This document shows positions 18,343 through 28,500 of a stretch of DNA of 64,000 nucleotides, one piece after another. The translations under genes and the position numbers were made by a program. The DNA is from Capnocytophaga sp. oral taxon 878 (lineage in GTDB: Bacteria; Bacteroidota; Bacteroidia; Flavobacteriales; Flavobacteriaceae): positions 1,821,001 through 1,885,000 of the forward strand of contig NZ_CP027229.1 in NCBI RefSeq assembly GCF_002999135.1, written 5' to 3'. The notes under the pieces were generated by a model. The model saw only the letters and a program-made list of their open reading frames with translations. It had not been told where the DNA came from and made no database searches. The stretch's first letter is position 1, and the number at the start of each line of letters is the position of its first letter.

Positions 18343-19527
18343 TTAAACATTTGCCAATCTTTTAATACTTCTCAGTACCAGATAGTTATATAACACACCC
18401 AATACTACCAGCAGCACCAAGGCTGCCACCAGCAATCTACTCTGTTCATTGCCAAATTCAAAAAGAGTATTCAGCTTTTCAGTATATAACTTCCTTATAT
18501 AGATGCTAGCCCCCACAGCTACCCCCACAGCAAGCAGTGTAACCACACTCACCACTATCTGATAAAACTTAGCAATACGCCTCGCCCCATAACCTATATG
18601 ATACAAATTCACTATTTGTTCCTTATGCTTCTGGATGATAAGATTAATACTTAACAATATAAACGACACCGATAAAACTATTATAATCAATGCTATAGCA
18701 AACACAAATAACAAAGCCGAATGAAAAAAGAAACTCATTTTGCTCAGCTCCAACTCATCTTTGTTTATCGATAAATCATTCTCCTTAAAAAACTGCAATA
18801 TCCGCTCATCCGATGGGTTTTCAAACTCCACCAACAGCCTACTCGTATTAGTAACTTCAGTACTCCCATACTCCCTATTTGCCCAATCCAAAAAAGATTG
18901 AGGCACCAAAATAGAGTTTATTTTGCTCGAAAAACCTACAATCCTACTCTGGTAATTATCTCTCTTGCCATTACCACTCACCTCCAAATGAAAACTCAAC
19001 TGCGAAATAGTACTTTTTGAAAACACAGGCAACCCTTGGCTTTCAGCAAAACCAAAGTTGTAAAGATTCAAATAATTCTCAGGAATAATAACCGGCACAA
19101 AGGCATCATCAGGCTGCCATTGCCACTCATCTGTCTGCACATCAAGGTAGCGGTCAGGTATACTCTCAAAAAAAAGATCAGTATAAAAAAGCGGTAAATT
19201 ATCATCCTTACCCGTATAAGCCCCAATCTTGAAAGTAGCAGGAGTAAAGTGCGACACACTCTTCACAAACGACTCCTTTTGCAAAGCCTCTTGCTCTTCA
19301 TTGCTGAAATAAATACCACTTTTATCTATCGTCCTAAACGCCGAAATATTCTTGCTCACCACCGCATACTTGCTCGAAAACACATCTGTTTGCTGCTGTA
19401 ATAAAGGCTTCACATCCCAGTACAGTTGCACCACCGTAAGCAGTATGCACACCCCTATACACAGGGTAAGAGCATACCCCACCACTTGTGATTTTACCAG
19501 CGTATCTTTTTGTAATTTATAAATCAT
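18343..19527 (-). CDS. ABC transporter permease, FtsX/MacB-like
   Basis: The 394-residue membrane protein has one N-terminal transmembrane segment (about 17-36), a large extracytoplasmic domain of about 220 residues, and three C-terminal segments near 270-300, 318-340 and 365-388. That is the 1+3 layout of MacB/FtsX/LolC permeases. The segment after helix 2 (LIIQKHKEQIVNLYHIGYGARRIAKFY) matches the conserved cytoplasmic loop that contacts the ATPase. Its ATPase is the gene 4 bases upstream. With the adaptor at 21831 and the DUF4836 lipoprotein it should form an envelope-spanning, mechanotransmission-type ABC machine. The substrate is unknown. Confidence 0.82.
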   Translation of the reverse strand: MIYKLQKDTLVKSQVVGYALTLCIGVCILLTVVQLYWDVKPLLQQQTDVFSSKYAVVSKNISAFRTIDKSGIYFSNEEQEALQKESFVKSVSHFTPATFKIGAYTGKDDNLPLFYTDLFFESIPDRYLDVQTDEWQWQPDDAFVPVIIPENYLNLYNFGFAESQGLPVFSKSTISQLSFHLEVSGNGKRDNYQSRIVGFSSKINSILVPQSFLDWANREYGSTEVTNTSRLLVEFENPSDERILQFFKENDLSINKDELELSKMSFFFHSALLFVFAIALIIIVLSVSFILLSINLIIQKHKEQIVNLYHIGYGARRIAKFYQIVVSVVTLLAVGVAVGASIYIRKLYTEKLNTLFEFGNEQSRLLVAALVLLVVLGVLYNYLVLRSIKRLANV

Positions 19528-19531
19528 ACTC

Positions 19532-20173
19532 CTACTTCTTACCTAAATCAAGTTTTTTATCATACCTAAAATACTCATTACCCCCCAACGAAGTAACCAA
19601 TAACCCAGCACCCCTATCTTTAAGCTCCTCTTCAATAATATCCACCAAAATAGCCGTATTTACCTCATCCAAATGACTAAAAGGCTCATCCAATAACAAA
19701 AACTTAAAAGGCTGACACAAGGCTCTAATAAGCGCAATACGCTGCCGTTGCCCCAGTGACAGGGTCTGTACCAAGGTATCACACTTATGCCCCAGCCCTA
19801 CCCTATCAATAAGAGCCTTTATCTCTGCTTCTGTTTTGTAACCTGTCAGGCTGTTTTTTAACTCTATATTCTCAAAAGCGGTAAGCGTAGGGAATAGCTT
19901 CAAATCCTGATACACATAGCTCAAGGTATCAATTCTATAACCCTGTACTTCCTTTTTGTCAAAGTGTCCATCATAAGTAATAGTACCATCATACTGAAAA
20001 CTCGCCCCATAAATAAAGTTCAATAATGAAGTTTTCCCTTGTCCCGACTGTGCCCTTATAAGGTAACGTTGTCCTTGCTCAAACTCCACCCCCCTCTGTA
20101 AGTAAATGTCGGAAGAAGAAATCTCCTCTCCCGACATATACGTAGGTTTTATATTCTCTAATTTAATATTCAT
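19532..20173 (-). CDS. ABC transporter ATP-binding protein with altered motifs
   Basis: The 213-residue ATPase has a P-loop AQSGQGKTS at 41-49, a Q-loop in YVYQDL, the signature LSLGQRQRIALIRAL near 138 and Walker B FLLLDEPFSHLD near 160, so it is of the LolD/MacB type. Three changes stand out. The first glycine of the P-loop is Ala. The signature is LSLGQ and not LSGGQ. The usual switch histidine after Walker B is replaced, since the strand ends LLVTSLGG and not VTH. These may mean weak or altered hydrolysis. It overlaps the DUF4836 gene by 11 bases and lies 4 bases from the permease gene. Confidence 0.88.
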   Translation of the reverse strand: MNIKLENIKPTYMSGEEISSSDIYLQRGVEFEQGQRYLIRAQSGQGKTSLLNFIYGASFQYDGTITYDGHFDKKEVQGYRIDTLSYVYQDLKLFPTLTAFENIELKNSLTGYKTEAEIKALIDRVGLGHKCDTLVQTLSLGQRQRIALIRALCQPFKFLLLDEPFSHLDEVNTAILVDIIEEELKDRGAGLLVTSLGGNEYFRYDKKLDLGKK

Positions 20174-21770
20174 CTTTAAGCTCCTCGTCCACTGCCTTAA
20201 ATATACTGTTTAGTATATTTTTCTCTACTCCTTTAAGGTTGTATACAAACTCAGCAGTATTGTTATCCACACGTTTTATTACTATACTTTCCGAAAAACG
20301 TTTCCAAACAGAAAAAGAATACTCATCTTGCACCTTTTCTATTAACGCCTTAGGATAGTTATCAATATTCAAATCAAGTTTAGCATACATTAAGCTCTTA
20401 CTTGCTTCTTTAGCCAACTCAGTATTGGTAGCATTATTACTATAGCCTCCTGCCAAAAATCCTTCTACCTCAGCAGCACTATTACTTGCAAAAAGCATTT
20501 TATCTGTATAAGCCATATACAAATCACTATTCCATAAGTCTTTAAGATTGTAATAGCCATTCTCTTTTTGTAAATTACCTTTTTCCACAAGTCTATCAAT
20601 AAGAGTTTTATCTTTTAATTCCAAAGCCACATTCATTATAGGCAATAAGGTTTCTTGAGGCGCTTCCACCCACTTATAATCATATGTATCCTCATCAAAT
20701 CTAAGGGTAGTACCAGTATAAGTATGTGATTCAAGTTTAACAAGTCCTACAGTAAAGCTCCCTGCCAATAAGTTATTTAAATTATCTTGGGTAAGTCCTT
20801 CTTTAGCCAATTCTCTATTTATCTCTTTATCACTTACAATACCACTAAACTGTGATTTCATCAATTGAATATAGTTCTTAAAGTTGAAAGCCGCTGCAAA
20901 AGCAAAGTGCATTTTTTCAGGGAAATACTTTAATACCTCTGTATTAAATGATGTATCATACACATCGTATTGTTTCATTAGTTTAGCATACTCTTCACCA
21001 TACAAGCCGTGCATCGTAGCCTTGATGTTCTCTTTACCAAAGTCTACAAAGCCATACACTTTAGTATCTTTCTGTAATTTCATCATACTCATATAGGCAG
21101 AACCAAGCAATCCCATTCCAGGATGATTTAGCACTGTCTCAAAGTCTATCCAGAAATTAACATCCTTTTCTCCACTTAAAAACTCATCAAAACCTTTTAC
21201 TTTGGTTACTTGTTCATCTTTTTTCAGTGAAAAGAATTTGTTTACGTTTTCTTTATAGTTACTCCTATTCGAGAAATCAGTAAGTAGTAAGGCCTTATCT
21301 CCATCCCATGCTAGTGTCAAATCTTCTTCTATTCGCACTATTTTCCTGCCATCTACGGTTTCTATATCAAGCTCTTTCCCTTTACTTTTGTATATTTTAC
21401 TTACAAAATCTTTAAAGTTGCTATCACTCTTAAGCGCCATAGTGACCCCTATCACAACATCGCCTCCTTGCAAAAGATAGAAATTGTAAATATTTGTCTT
21501 TAGGTCAATCCCCGACGATTTAGGGTCTCTTAGTACCTCTTCAAATAACTTCCCAAACGATTCATTATCCTTTTTTATACTTTGTTTCAATTTCTGAAAT
21601 GAAGGTAAATTCTGTAGTTCCTTCACATCAGCTTTTTTATAAAGTGACTCTACATCAAACGATAGTACTACCGTTGCCTCCTTAGGGATTACAGTTAAGT
21701 TCTCCGCCTTTTTTGAACACGAGGTCAGCCCCAATACAGCCACCCCCAATAATAGTAAAAACTTTTTCAT
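20163..21770 (-). CDS. DUF4836 family lipoprotein
   Basis: The 535-residue protein has a textbook lipoprotein signal (MKKFLLLLGVAVLGLTSC) and then SKKAENLTVIPKEATVVLSFDVESLYKK, the characteristic opening of DUF4836 proteins in Bacteroidota. The mature part looks like repeated alpha/beta modules with recurring motifs such as LLTDF, MLFASNS and ALELKDKTLIDRL. It overlaps the downstream ATPase gene by 11 bases and is 60 bases downstream of the periplasmic adaptor gene, so it is probably the lipid-anchored partner of the ABC machine. Function of the family is not established as far as I know. Confidence 0.87.
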   Translation of the reverse strand: MKKFLLLLGVAVLGLTSCSKKAENLTVIPKEATVVLSFDVESLYKKADVKELQNLPSFQKLKQSIKKDNESFGKLFEEVLRDPKSSGIDLKTNIYNFYLLQGGDVVIGVTMALKSDSNFKDFVSKIYKSKGKELDIETVDGRKIVRIEEDLTLAWDGDKALLLTDFSNRSNYKENVNKFFSLKKDEQVTKVKGFDEFLSGEKDVNFWIDFETVLNHPGMGLLGSAYMSMMKLQKDTKVYGFVDFGKENIKATMHGLYGEEYAKLMKQYDVYDTSFNTEVLKYFPEKMHFAFAAAFNFKNYIQLMKSQFSGIVSDKEINRELAKEGLTQDNLNNLLAGSFTVGLVKLESHTYTGTTLRFDEDTYDYKWVEAPQETLLPIMNVALELKDKTLIDRLVEKGNLQKENGYYNLKDLWNSDLYMAYTDKMLFASNSAAEVEGFLAGGYSNNATNTELAKEASKSLMYAKLDLNIDNYPKALIEKVQDEYSFSVWKRFSESIVIKRVDNNTAEFVYNLKGVEKNILNSIFKAVDEELKDEY

Positions 21771-21830
21771 TGTATATTTGTATTTTTTTTTAATTATTTC
21801 TCAGATATTAGATTCTCTATAACATTAGCC

Positions 21831-23078
21831 TTATTTCTTACTGCTAACCTTTACAACATCACCATTTTTTAGATTTTTAGTAATTACAGCATACGGACCG
21901 GTAATAATCTCTTCATCTTTACCCACTCCCGAAATTATTTCTATATTCACATTATCTTGTATGCCTGTAGTTACCTCACGCAGTTCAGCCTTACCATCTT
22001 TCAGCACAAATACAGCTTCAATCTTCTTATCCCCTTCTTCTTTAGATGCTTTAGCATTAACATCCGATTTCTTTTTCACAAGTATGGCACTAATAGGCAC
22101 TGCTACCACATCTGTTTTCTTTTGGGTTATAATATCCACTGTAGCAGTCATCCCTGGCCGAAAAGGTGAGTAACCTGCTGTTTTGCCTTGTAATAAGTCC
22201 GTGTATGATGACTCTTCAATATGAATTTTAACTTTAAAGTTCGTTACTTGGTCTACACTCGTCGTTGCATTAGCAGTATTGGCTATATTAGTAACAGTCC
22301 CCTTAAACACACGCTTTAAATAAGCATCCACTTCCACATTCACCGAGTCTCCTACACTTAGCTTTACAATATCATTCTCATTCACATCTACTTCTACCTC
22401 CATATTACTGAGGTTTGCTACACGCATAATCTCAGTACCCGACATCTGTATCGTTCCTACTACACGCTCACCCAGCTCCACATTTAGTTTTGATATAGTA
22501 CCATCTGTAGGCGAATAAATAAGCGTCTTCTTCAAGTTATCACTAGCTTCCGATACACTTGCCATAGCACTCTGCACATTATATCGTGCCGACTCTCGTG
22601 ATGCCTTAGCCACCTCATAAGCCGAAGTTGCCTTATCCCAATCCGACTTTGATATCACTCCTTTTTCAAATAATATCTTGTTGCGTTTATAGCTCTCTTC
22701 AGCTTCTTTAAGGGTTGCTTCTGTTTGTTGTAAGCTCGCTCTCACTGTTTCCAAGCTCGCAGCACTACGTTTCACTACCGATTGGTATATATCCGGATTA
22801 ATACGCACCAGCAAGTCTCCTTTCTTCACCATCTGTCCTTCTTTTATCGGAAGTTCTATAATCTCTCCCGATACCTCCGATGATATCTTAATCTCCAGTT
22901 CTGGCTGTATCTTTCCCGTCGCCGATACCTTCTGAGTAATAGTCGTAGGTATCACTTTTTGCATATCTACCTCAGGAGCAGGGTTTTCATCACCCAGCCA
23001 ACCTACTTTTTTAGCCACTACCAACAGTAACAATATCACTACTGAAGCAATGATAATAATAGTTTTTTTCTTTTTCAT
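21831..23078 (-). CDS. HlyD/MacA-type periplasmic adaptor subunit
   Basis: The 415-residue protein begins MKKKKTIIIIASVVILLLLV, an uncleaved membrane anchor. It shows the order lipoyl half (QPELEIKISSEVSGEI, EGQMVKKGDLLVRI), alpha-helical hairpin (residues about 90-180, with ESYKRNKILFEKG), second lipoyl half (IYSPTDGTISKLNVELGERV), beta-barrel (MEVEVDVNENDI) and membrane-proximal domain (VPISAILVKK, NIEIISGVGKDEEII). It bridges an inner-membrane transporter to the envelope, here most likely the ABC permease at 18343. The alternative start at 23126 overlaps the promoter at 23097-23126 and is rejected. Confidence 0.92.
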   Translation of the reverse strand: MKKKKTIIIIASVVILLLLVVAKKVGWLGDENPAPEVDMQKVIPTTITQKVSATGKIQPELEIKISSEVSGEIIELPIKEGQMVKKGDLLVRINPDIYQSVVKRSAASLETVRASLQQTEATLKEAEESYKRNKILFEKGVISKSDWDKATSAYEVAKASRESARYNVQSAMASVSEASDNLKKTLIYSPTDGTISKLNVELGERVVGTIQMSGTEIMRVANLSNMEVEVDVNENDIVKLSVGDSVNVEVDAYLKRVFKGTVTNIANTANATTSVDQVTNFKVKIHIEESSYTDLLQGKTAGYSPFRPGMTATVDIITQKKTDVVAVPISAILVKKKSDVNAKASKEEGDKKIEAVFVLKDGKAELREVTTGIQDNVNIEIISGVGKDEEIITGPYAVITKNLKNGDVVKVSSKK

Positions 23079-23096
23079 ACGGCAGTAAATTTGCGG

Positions 23097-23126
23097 CAAA
23101 GATACAAAACAATTATCAATTAACAA
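23097..23126 (-). promoter_or_regulatory. Promoter of the adaptor/DUF4836/ABC operon
   Basis: The minus strand reads TTG, 19 bases, TATCTTTG, ending 18 bases before the ATG at 23078. It fixes the start and gives a very short leader. Confidence 0.75.
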
Positions 23127-23199
23127 TGAGCAATGAGTATTTTTTTATATCTTTGTAACCTCATTAATTTACTAATTTACCCATTGGCTATATTATATG

Positions 23200-23560
23200 T
23201 CTTACTTAAAAAACCTTTCTAAAAAAGAAAAAACCACCTCAATCCACACCTTCTCCCTCCCTACCTCTTACCTCCTACCCAAATTGCGAATTCTTCAAAA
23301 ATTCCTTCCCCCCACTCTCTTTCCTCCTACCTCTTATCTCTTACCTGATAATCAGCCCTTTCCACCCCACTCTCTTACCTCTTCACTCTTATCTCTTACC
23401 TACTTTAAACGAACCTATAACGAAGGATAAACGAACTATAAACGAAGTATAAACATAAAAACACTGATTATCAACCATTTCAATCCTAACTACCCTCTTT
23501 GCCAAATTCACAACAAAACTCCCAAAAAACTGCATTTTTCTCAATTAATCTCCACTTTAT
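23200..23560 (+). repeat. Long intergenic element, copy B (11-bp units at 23408-23451)
   Basis: Located between divergent genes (adaptor and nuclease). It has the same core as copy A: units AACGAACCTAT, AACGAAGGATA, AACGAACTATA and AACGAAGTATA. It is preceded by CTTATCTCTTACCTACTTTA and ACCTGATAATCA, and followed by ACTGATTATCAACC and TTTGCCAAATTCACAACAAA. TGATAATCA and TGATTATCA form an inverted pair around the core. The upstream half is more diverged than in copies A and D. Confidence 0.8.
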
Positions 23561-23653
23561 AGCTATTTTTATCAATTATCAATTCTCCTCCATTTCTACC
23601 CCTTCTTACCTGTCACATCCCCAAACCTAACTCCTAAAAAACATCCCTCATTT

Positions 23654-23683
23654 TTGCCGAACAAATAAAAAAGTGTACTTTTG
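23654..23683 (+). promoter_or_regulatory. Promoter for the PD-(D/E)XK nuclease gene
   Basis: TTG at 23654-23656, 19 bases, then TACTTTTG at 23676-23683. The leader to the ATG at 23774 is about 85 bases and AT-rich. Confidence 0.7.
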
Positions 23684-23773
23684 TACGTATTATTTAATAC
23701 TTATACTTTTAAAAAGATTTTATCAAAAATAAAATAGTCCATTCCCCTAAAATTAATACTAACTATAAAACCT

Positions 23774-24922
23774 ATGAAAATCTTAGAAAATCTATTGCAA
23801 CAAATCTCCACCATCACCCAAAAGAATAACGAACTTTTAGACGCTACCGGAGGTCGCTTCAATATGTTCCGCATCTGCGGAGTAAACCATTATGAAAACA
23901 CCCATTCTGCCATTATTGCCGAATTGCTAAACCCCAACGGCTCTCACTCACTAAAATCAGCCTTCCTCCAAGCCTTTTTAAGCCTAATCAACAAAGATTT
24001 TATACCCCCTACATTCAATCCCTCAACAGCAATTATATATACAGAATACACTACCGATAACGGACGCATAGATATTCTTATAGAAGACAACCAAAAAAAC
24101 GCTCTTATCATAGAAAATAAAATCTATGCTACCGATCAGCACGAACAACTAAAACGCTACAACCAATACGCCCAAAATAAGTACAAAGCACATAACATCT
24201 ACTACCTCACACTCTTCGGCGATAAGGCTTCACTCCAAAGCAGCGAAGGGGTCAGCTACCTCCCCATTTCTTATTCCGACACTATCATCAAGTGGTTAGA
24301 CCAATGTATTGCCCTATCAGCTCGCATACCCACAGTACGTGAAACCCTCATCCAATATAGTAACCATTTAAAAACACTTACAAATCAAGATATGAACACC
24401 AAAAATCAAGAAGAAATAGTAAAAACCTTAGGCGATTTTAACGACTTAAAAGCCGTACAAAGCATCTTTCTAAACTATACCAAAGTATTCGATTACTTAG
24501 CCCAAAAGCATTTTAACCCCAAAATGGAAGAATTTGCCAAACGTAACAACTTAGAATACCACTATGAGAAAGTAGAAGATAAAAATTACGATTCTTACAT
24601 AAGGTTTTACCTTACTAATCCAAAATGGGAAGGAAAAATAGAAATTAGTTTTGATTTTGAAGAAGGAAGCTATTACTACGGAGTATGTAACAACCCCGAA
24701 AAATACAAACTTTCACCAGAAAATAAAGCAATCCTACACCAGCGTTTAGAAGAAAAAGGTATCCCTATTGAGGAAACGCAATGGTACCCCTTTTATGAAA
24801 ACATCGATAACCTAACAGTAGAAGTTTGGGAGACAGATATTGTAAAAAATGACACTTTCTTCGAGAGTTGCAAACAAAGAGTAGAAATACTATTAGCTGC
24901 CTTAAACAACTTAGAATTATAA
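23774..24922 (+). CDS. PD-(D/E)XK nuclease superfamily protein (PDDEXK_4 type)
   Basis: The 382-residue protein opens with a helical segment (RICGVNHYENTHSAIIAELL) typical of PDDEXK_4 proteins. It then shows the core GRIDILIEDNQKNALIIENK near residues 96-115, where Asp and the ENK triad are the metal-binding and catalytic residues, followed by the helix DQHEQLKRYNQYA. The C-terminal third is a separate acidic domain. Such proteins are often found in defence or DNA-repair islands, but this one has no restriction or helicase partner nearby. The HD-domain gene begins 11 bases after its stop codon and probably shares its transcript. Confidence 0.85.
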   Translation: MKILENLLQQISTITQKNNELLDATGGRFNMFRICGVNHYENTHSAIIAELLNPNGSHSLKSAFLQAFLSLINKDFIPPTFNPSTAIIYTEYTTDNGRIDILIEDNQKNALIIENKIYATDQHEQLKRYNQYAQNKYKAHNIYYLTLFGDKASLQSSEGVSYLPISYSDTIIKWLDQCIALSARIPTVRETLIQYSNHLKTLTNQDMNTKNQEEIVKTLGDFNDLKAVQSIFLNYTKVFDYLAQKHFNPKMEEFAKRNNLEYHYEKVEDKNYDSYIRFYLTNPKWEGKIEISFDFEEGSYYYGVCNNPEKYKLSPENKAILHQRLEEKGIPIEETQWYPFYENIDNLTVEVWETDIVKNDTFFESCKQRVEILLAALNNLEL

Positions 24923-24933
24923 CCCACATTATT

Positions 24934-25350
24934 ATGTTAGAAAAAGCCATACTTATAGCTACAGCAGCCCATAAAGGACAAACCGATAAAGCAGGATTTC
25001 CTTACCTTATGCATCTCATTAGGGTTATGAATGCAGGACAAACCGAAAATGAAAAAATCTGCGGTATTTTACACGATTTAATAGAAGATACCTCTTACAC
25101 ATTTGAAACGCTACAAAAAGAAGGTTTTTCAGAAGAAATTATAACTGCCTTACAGTGTTTAACCAAACATCCCAATGAAGATTATCAGCATTTCATTACA
25201 CGTATTAAAAATAACCCTTTAGCTATAAAAGTAAAACTCAATGATTTGCGTGACAATATCGATATTACAAGATTAAAAGAACTCACCGAAGAAGATAGAT
25301 TACGGCTAAATAAATATCTAAAAGCATATCATTTTTTATCTAATTCCTAA
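24934..25350 (+). CDS. HD-domain phosphohydrolase, SpoT/Mesh1-like
   Basis: The 138-residue protein begins MLEKAILIATAAHKGQTDKA and has His in AHKGQ and in LMHLIRV, then HDLIEDT near residue 45 and LNDLRDNID near 95. These are the metal-binding positions of HD_4 (RelA/SpoT-type hydrolase) domains. The size is only slightly under that of stand-alone ppGpp hydrolases (Mesh1 type, about 180 residues), with no synthetase, TGS or ACT part. It may hydrolyse ppGpp or another nucleotide (inference). It follows the nuclease gene by 11 bases. A longer frame starting inside the nuclease gene has no support. Confidence 0.82.
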   Translation: MLEKAILIATAAHKGQTDKAGFPYLMHLIRVMNAGQTENEKICGILHDLIEDTSYTFETLQKEGFSEEIITALQCLTKHPNEDYQHFITRIKNNPLAIKVKLNDLRDNIDITRLKELTEEDRLRLNKYLKAYHFLSNS

Positions 25351-25353
25351 AAA

Positions 25354-25394
25354 AGAAACCCAAATTATTGCATTACACAATAATTTGGGTTTCT
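25354..25394. terminator. Bidirectional terminator between the HD gene and rpoB
   Basis: A perfect 17-base inverted repeat (AGAAACCCAAATTATTG and its complement) with a 7-base loop. It has A residues on the left and a TGTATTTT run on the right, so it can stop the converging transcripts from both sides. It starts 4 bases after the HD gene stop codon. Confidence 0.9.
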
Positions 25395-25531
25395 GTATTT
25401 TAGTAATTTCTCGCTTTACAACTGTGCACCATAGTGAAACAACAATTTGTTAAGCTCAAAAAATCATCAGAACTTTGCACCCGAAAAGTTTCAAGAAACC
25501 CTTCTACTCAGTTCTTTGACATATTGTTTTT

Positions 25532-28500
25532 CTATTCCTCAAACCTGATATCTAAGCCCAAGCCTTTAAGCTCGTGCATCAACACATTGAATGATTCTGG
25601 CAAGCCTGGTTCCGGCATAGTTTCACCTTTCACTATAGCCTCATAAGTCTTAGCTCTACCTACCACATCATCAGATTTTACAGTCAAGATTTCACGCAAG
25701 GTACTAGATGCTCCATAAGCCTCCAATGCCCATACCTCCATCTCTCCAAAACGCTGACCACCGAACTGTGCTTTACCTCCTAATGGCTGCTGAGTAATAA
25801 GTGAGTACGGACCTATAGAACGTGCGTGCATCTTATCATCAATCATATGTCCAAGTTTGATCATATAAATCACACCCACGGTAGCTTTTTGGTCAAAACG
25901 TTCACCAGTACCACCATCATATAAGTAAGTATGACCAAAGCGTGGCACACCAGCCTCATCAGTAAGCTCATTAATTTGCTCTAATGATGCCCCATCAAAG
26001 ATAGGCGTTGCAAACTTCTTACCAAGCTTTTGTCCTGCCCAGCCCAATACCGTTTCATATATCTGCCCGATGTTCATACGCGAAGGCACCCCTAGTGGGT
26101 TCAACACGATGTCTACAGGTGTACCATCTTCAAGGAAAGGCATATCCTCATCACGTACAATACGTGCTACGATACCCTTATTACCGTGTCTACCTGCCAT
26201 CTTATCACCTACTTTCAGCTTACGCTTCTTAGCTATGTATATCTTCGCCAATTTCAATATACCCGCAGGTAACTCATCCCCTACTGAAAGGGTAAACTTA
26301 TCACGGCGCAACATACCTTGCAAGTCATTTTCACGAATGCGATAGTTATGCAATAAGTCATCTATTAAACCATTTATATGGCTATCATTAGTCCAACCTG
26401 CCGAGGTAAGGTGTGCGTAATCTTCAATAGCTTCAAGAGCCTTTTTAGAGTACTTCTTACCTTTAGGAATAATCTCTTCACCAAGGTCATTTACAACTCC
26501 TTCCGAAGTTTTCTCAGCTACTAATGAATAGATTTTATCTAATAATTTAGCTCGCAAAGCTGCAAATTTAGCATTGTAATCAGCTTCAAGGGCAGCAGCA
26601 TCTTCTTTATCTTTACTGCGTTTACGTTTATCTTTTACAGCACGTGAGAACAGTTTTTTGTCAATTACCACACCGTAAAGTGAAGGAGAAGCCTTAAGTG
26701 ATGCATCCTTAACATCACCTGCTTTATCCCCAAATATGGCACGAAGTAGCTTTTCTTCAGGAGTAGGATCCGATTCTCCTTTAGGAGTAATCTTACCAAT
26801 AAGTATATCACCTGGTCGTACTTCTGCACCAATGCGAATCATACCATTCTCATCTAGCTCTTTAGTAGCATCTTCCGATACGTTAGGAATATCATTAGTA
26901 AGTTCCTCTGCACCCAATTTAGTATCACGTACCTCAAGGGTGTATTCATCAATATGGATAGAAGTAAATATATCATCACGTACAGCACGTTCCGAAATTA
27001 CAATCGCATCCTCAAAGTTATAACCCTTCCAAGGCATAAAAGCTACTTTCATATTACGCCCTAATGCCAATTCACCATTTTCAGTAGCATATCCCTCACA
27101 AAGCACTTGTCCTTTTTTCACTCGTTCACCTTTTTCTACAATAGGCTTCAAGTTAATACAAGTACCTTGGTTCGTTTTGCGGAACTTAATAAGGTTATAT
27201 ACAGTCTCATCAGGATCAAAGCTTACTAACTTCTGTTCTTCAGTACGATCGTATGTAATGATAATTTTCTCAGCATCTACATAATCAACAGTACCATCTC
27301 CTTCAGCATTCATTAGTACACGTGAGTCCGAAGCAATACGGCGTTCCAAGCCTGTTCCTACAATAGGAGCCTCAGGTTTTAACAAAGGTACAGCTTGGCG
27401 CATCATATTCGATCCCATCAACGCACGGTTCGCGTCATCATGTTCCAAGAACGGAATAAGTGAAGCCGATATAGATGCAATCTGGTTCGGAGCAACGTCT
27501 ATGTATTGTACTTCATTAGGTTCAATAACAGGAAAGTCTCCATCCTCCTTCACTACCACTTTCTCCTCAGTAATTTTACCATTGCCATCCAAAGCAATGT
27601 TTGCCATACCAATGCGCAAGCCTTCCTCATCTTCAGCAGTAAGGTAAGTCATATCTTTTAGGTCTACCTTCCCATTAGTAACCTTGTGGTAAGGAGTTTC
27701 TATAAAGCCCATACCATTTACTTTTGAGAACACTGCTAATGATGAAATCAACCCGATATTCGGCCCCTCAGGAGTTTCAATAGGGCACAAACGTCCATAG
27801 TGAGTATAGTGTACATCTCGCACCTCAAAGCCTGCACGTTCACGTGATAAACCTCCAGGTCCTAAAGCCGATAAACGTCGCTTGTGAGTTATCTCTGCCA
27901 ATGGGTTTGTTTGGTCCATGAACTGAGACAACTGGTTAGTTCCAAAGAATGAATTAATAACTGATGATAGTGTTTTAGCATTGATCAAATCAATAGGAGT
28001 AAATACCTCATTATCGCGTACATTCATACGTTCACGAATAGTACGTGCCATACGAGAAAGACCTACACCAAACTGAGCTGCCAACTGTTCACCTACAGTA
28101 CGTACACGACGGTTTGAAAGGTGGTCAATATCATCTACTTCAGCTTTTGAATTGATAAGCTCTATCAAATATTTTACAATAGTAATGATATCCTCTTTGG
28201 TAAGCACTTGCTTTTCCATAGGGGTATCTAAACCTAATTTTTTATTGATACGATAACGTCCTACATCTCCCAAGTTATAACGCTGGTCTGAGAAGAACAA
28301 CTTATCTATAATACCACGAGCTGTTTCTTCATCAGGCGGTTCTGCGTTACGCAATTGTCGGTAAATATGTTCTACTGCTTCTTTTTCAGAGTTCGTAGGG
28401 TCTTTTTGTAATGTATTGTGAATAATAGTATAATCAGTAGCCTGACTGTCCTCTTTATGCAAAAGAATAGCCTTTACATTAGCTTCTAGAATCTCTTGAG

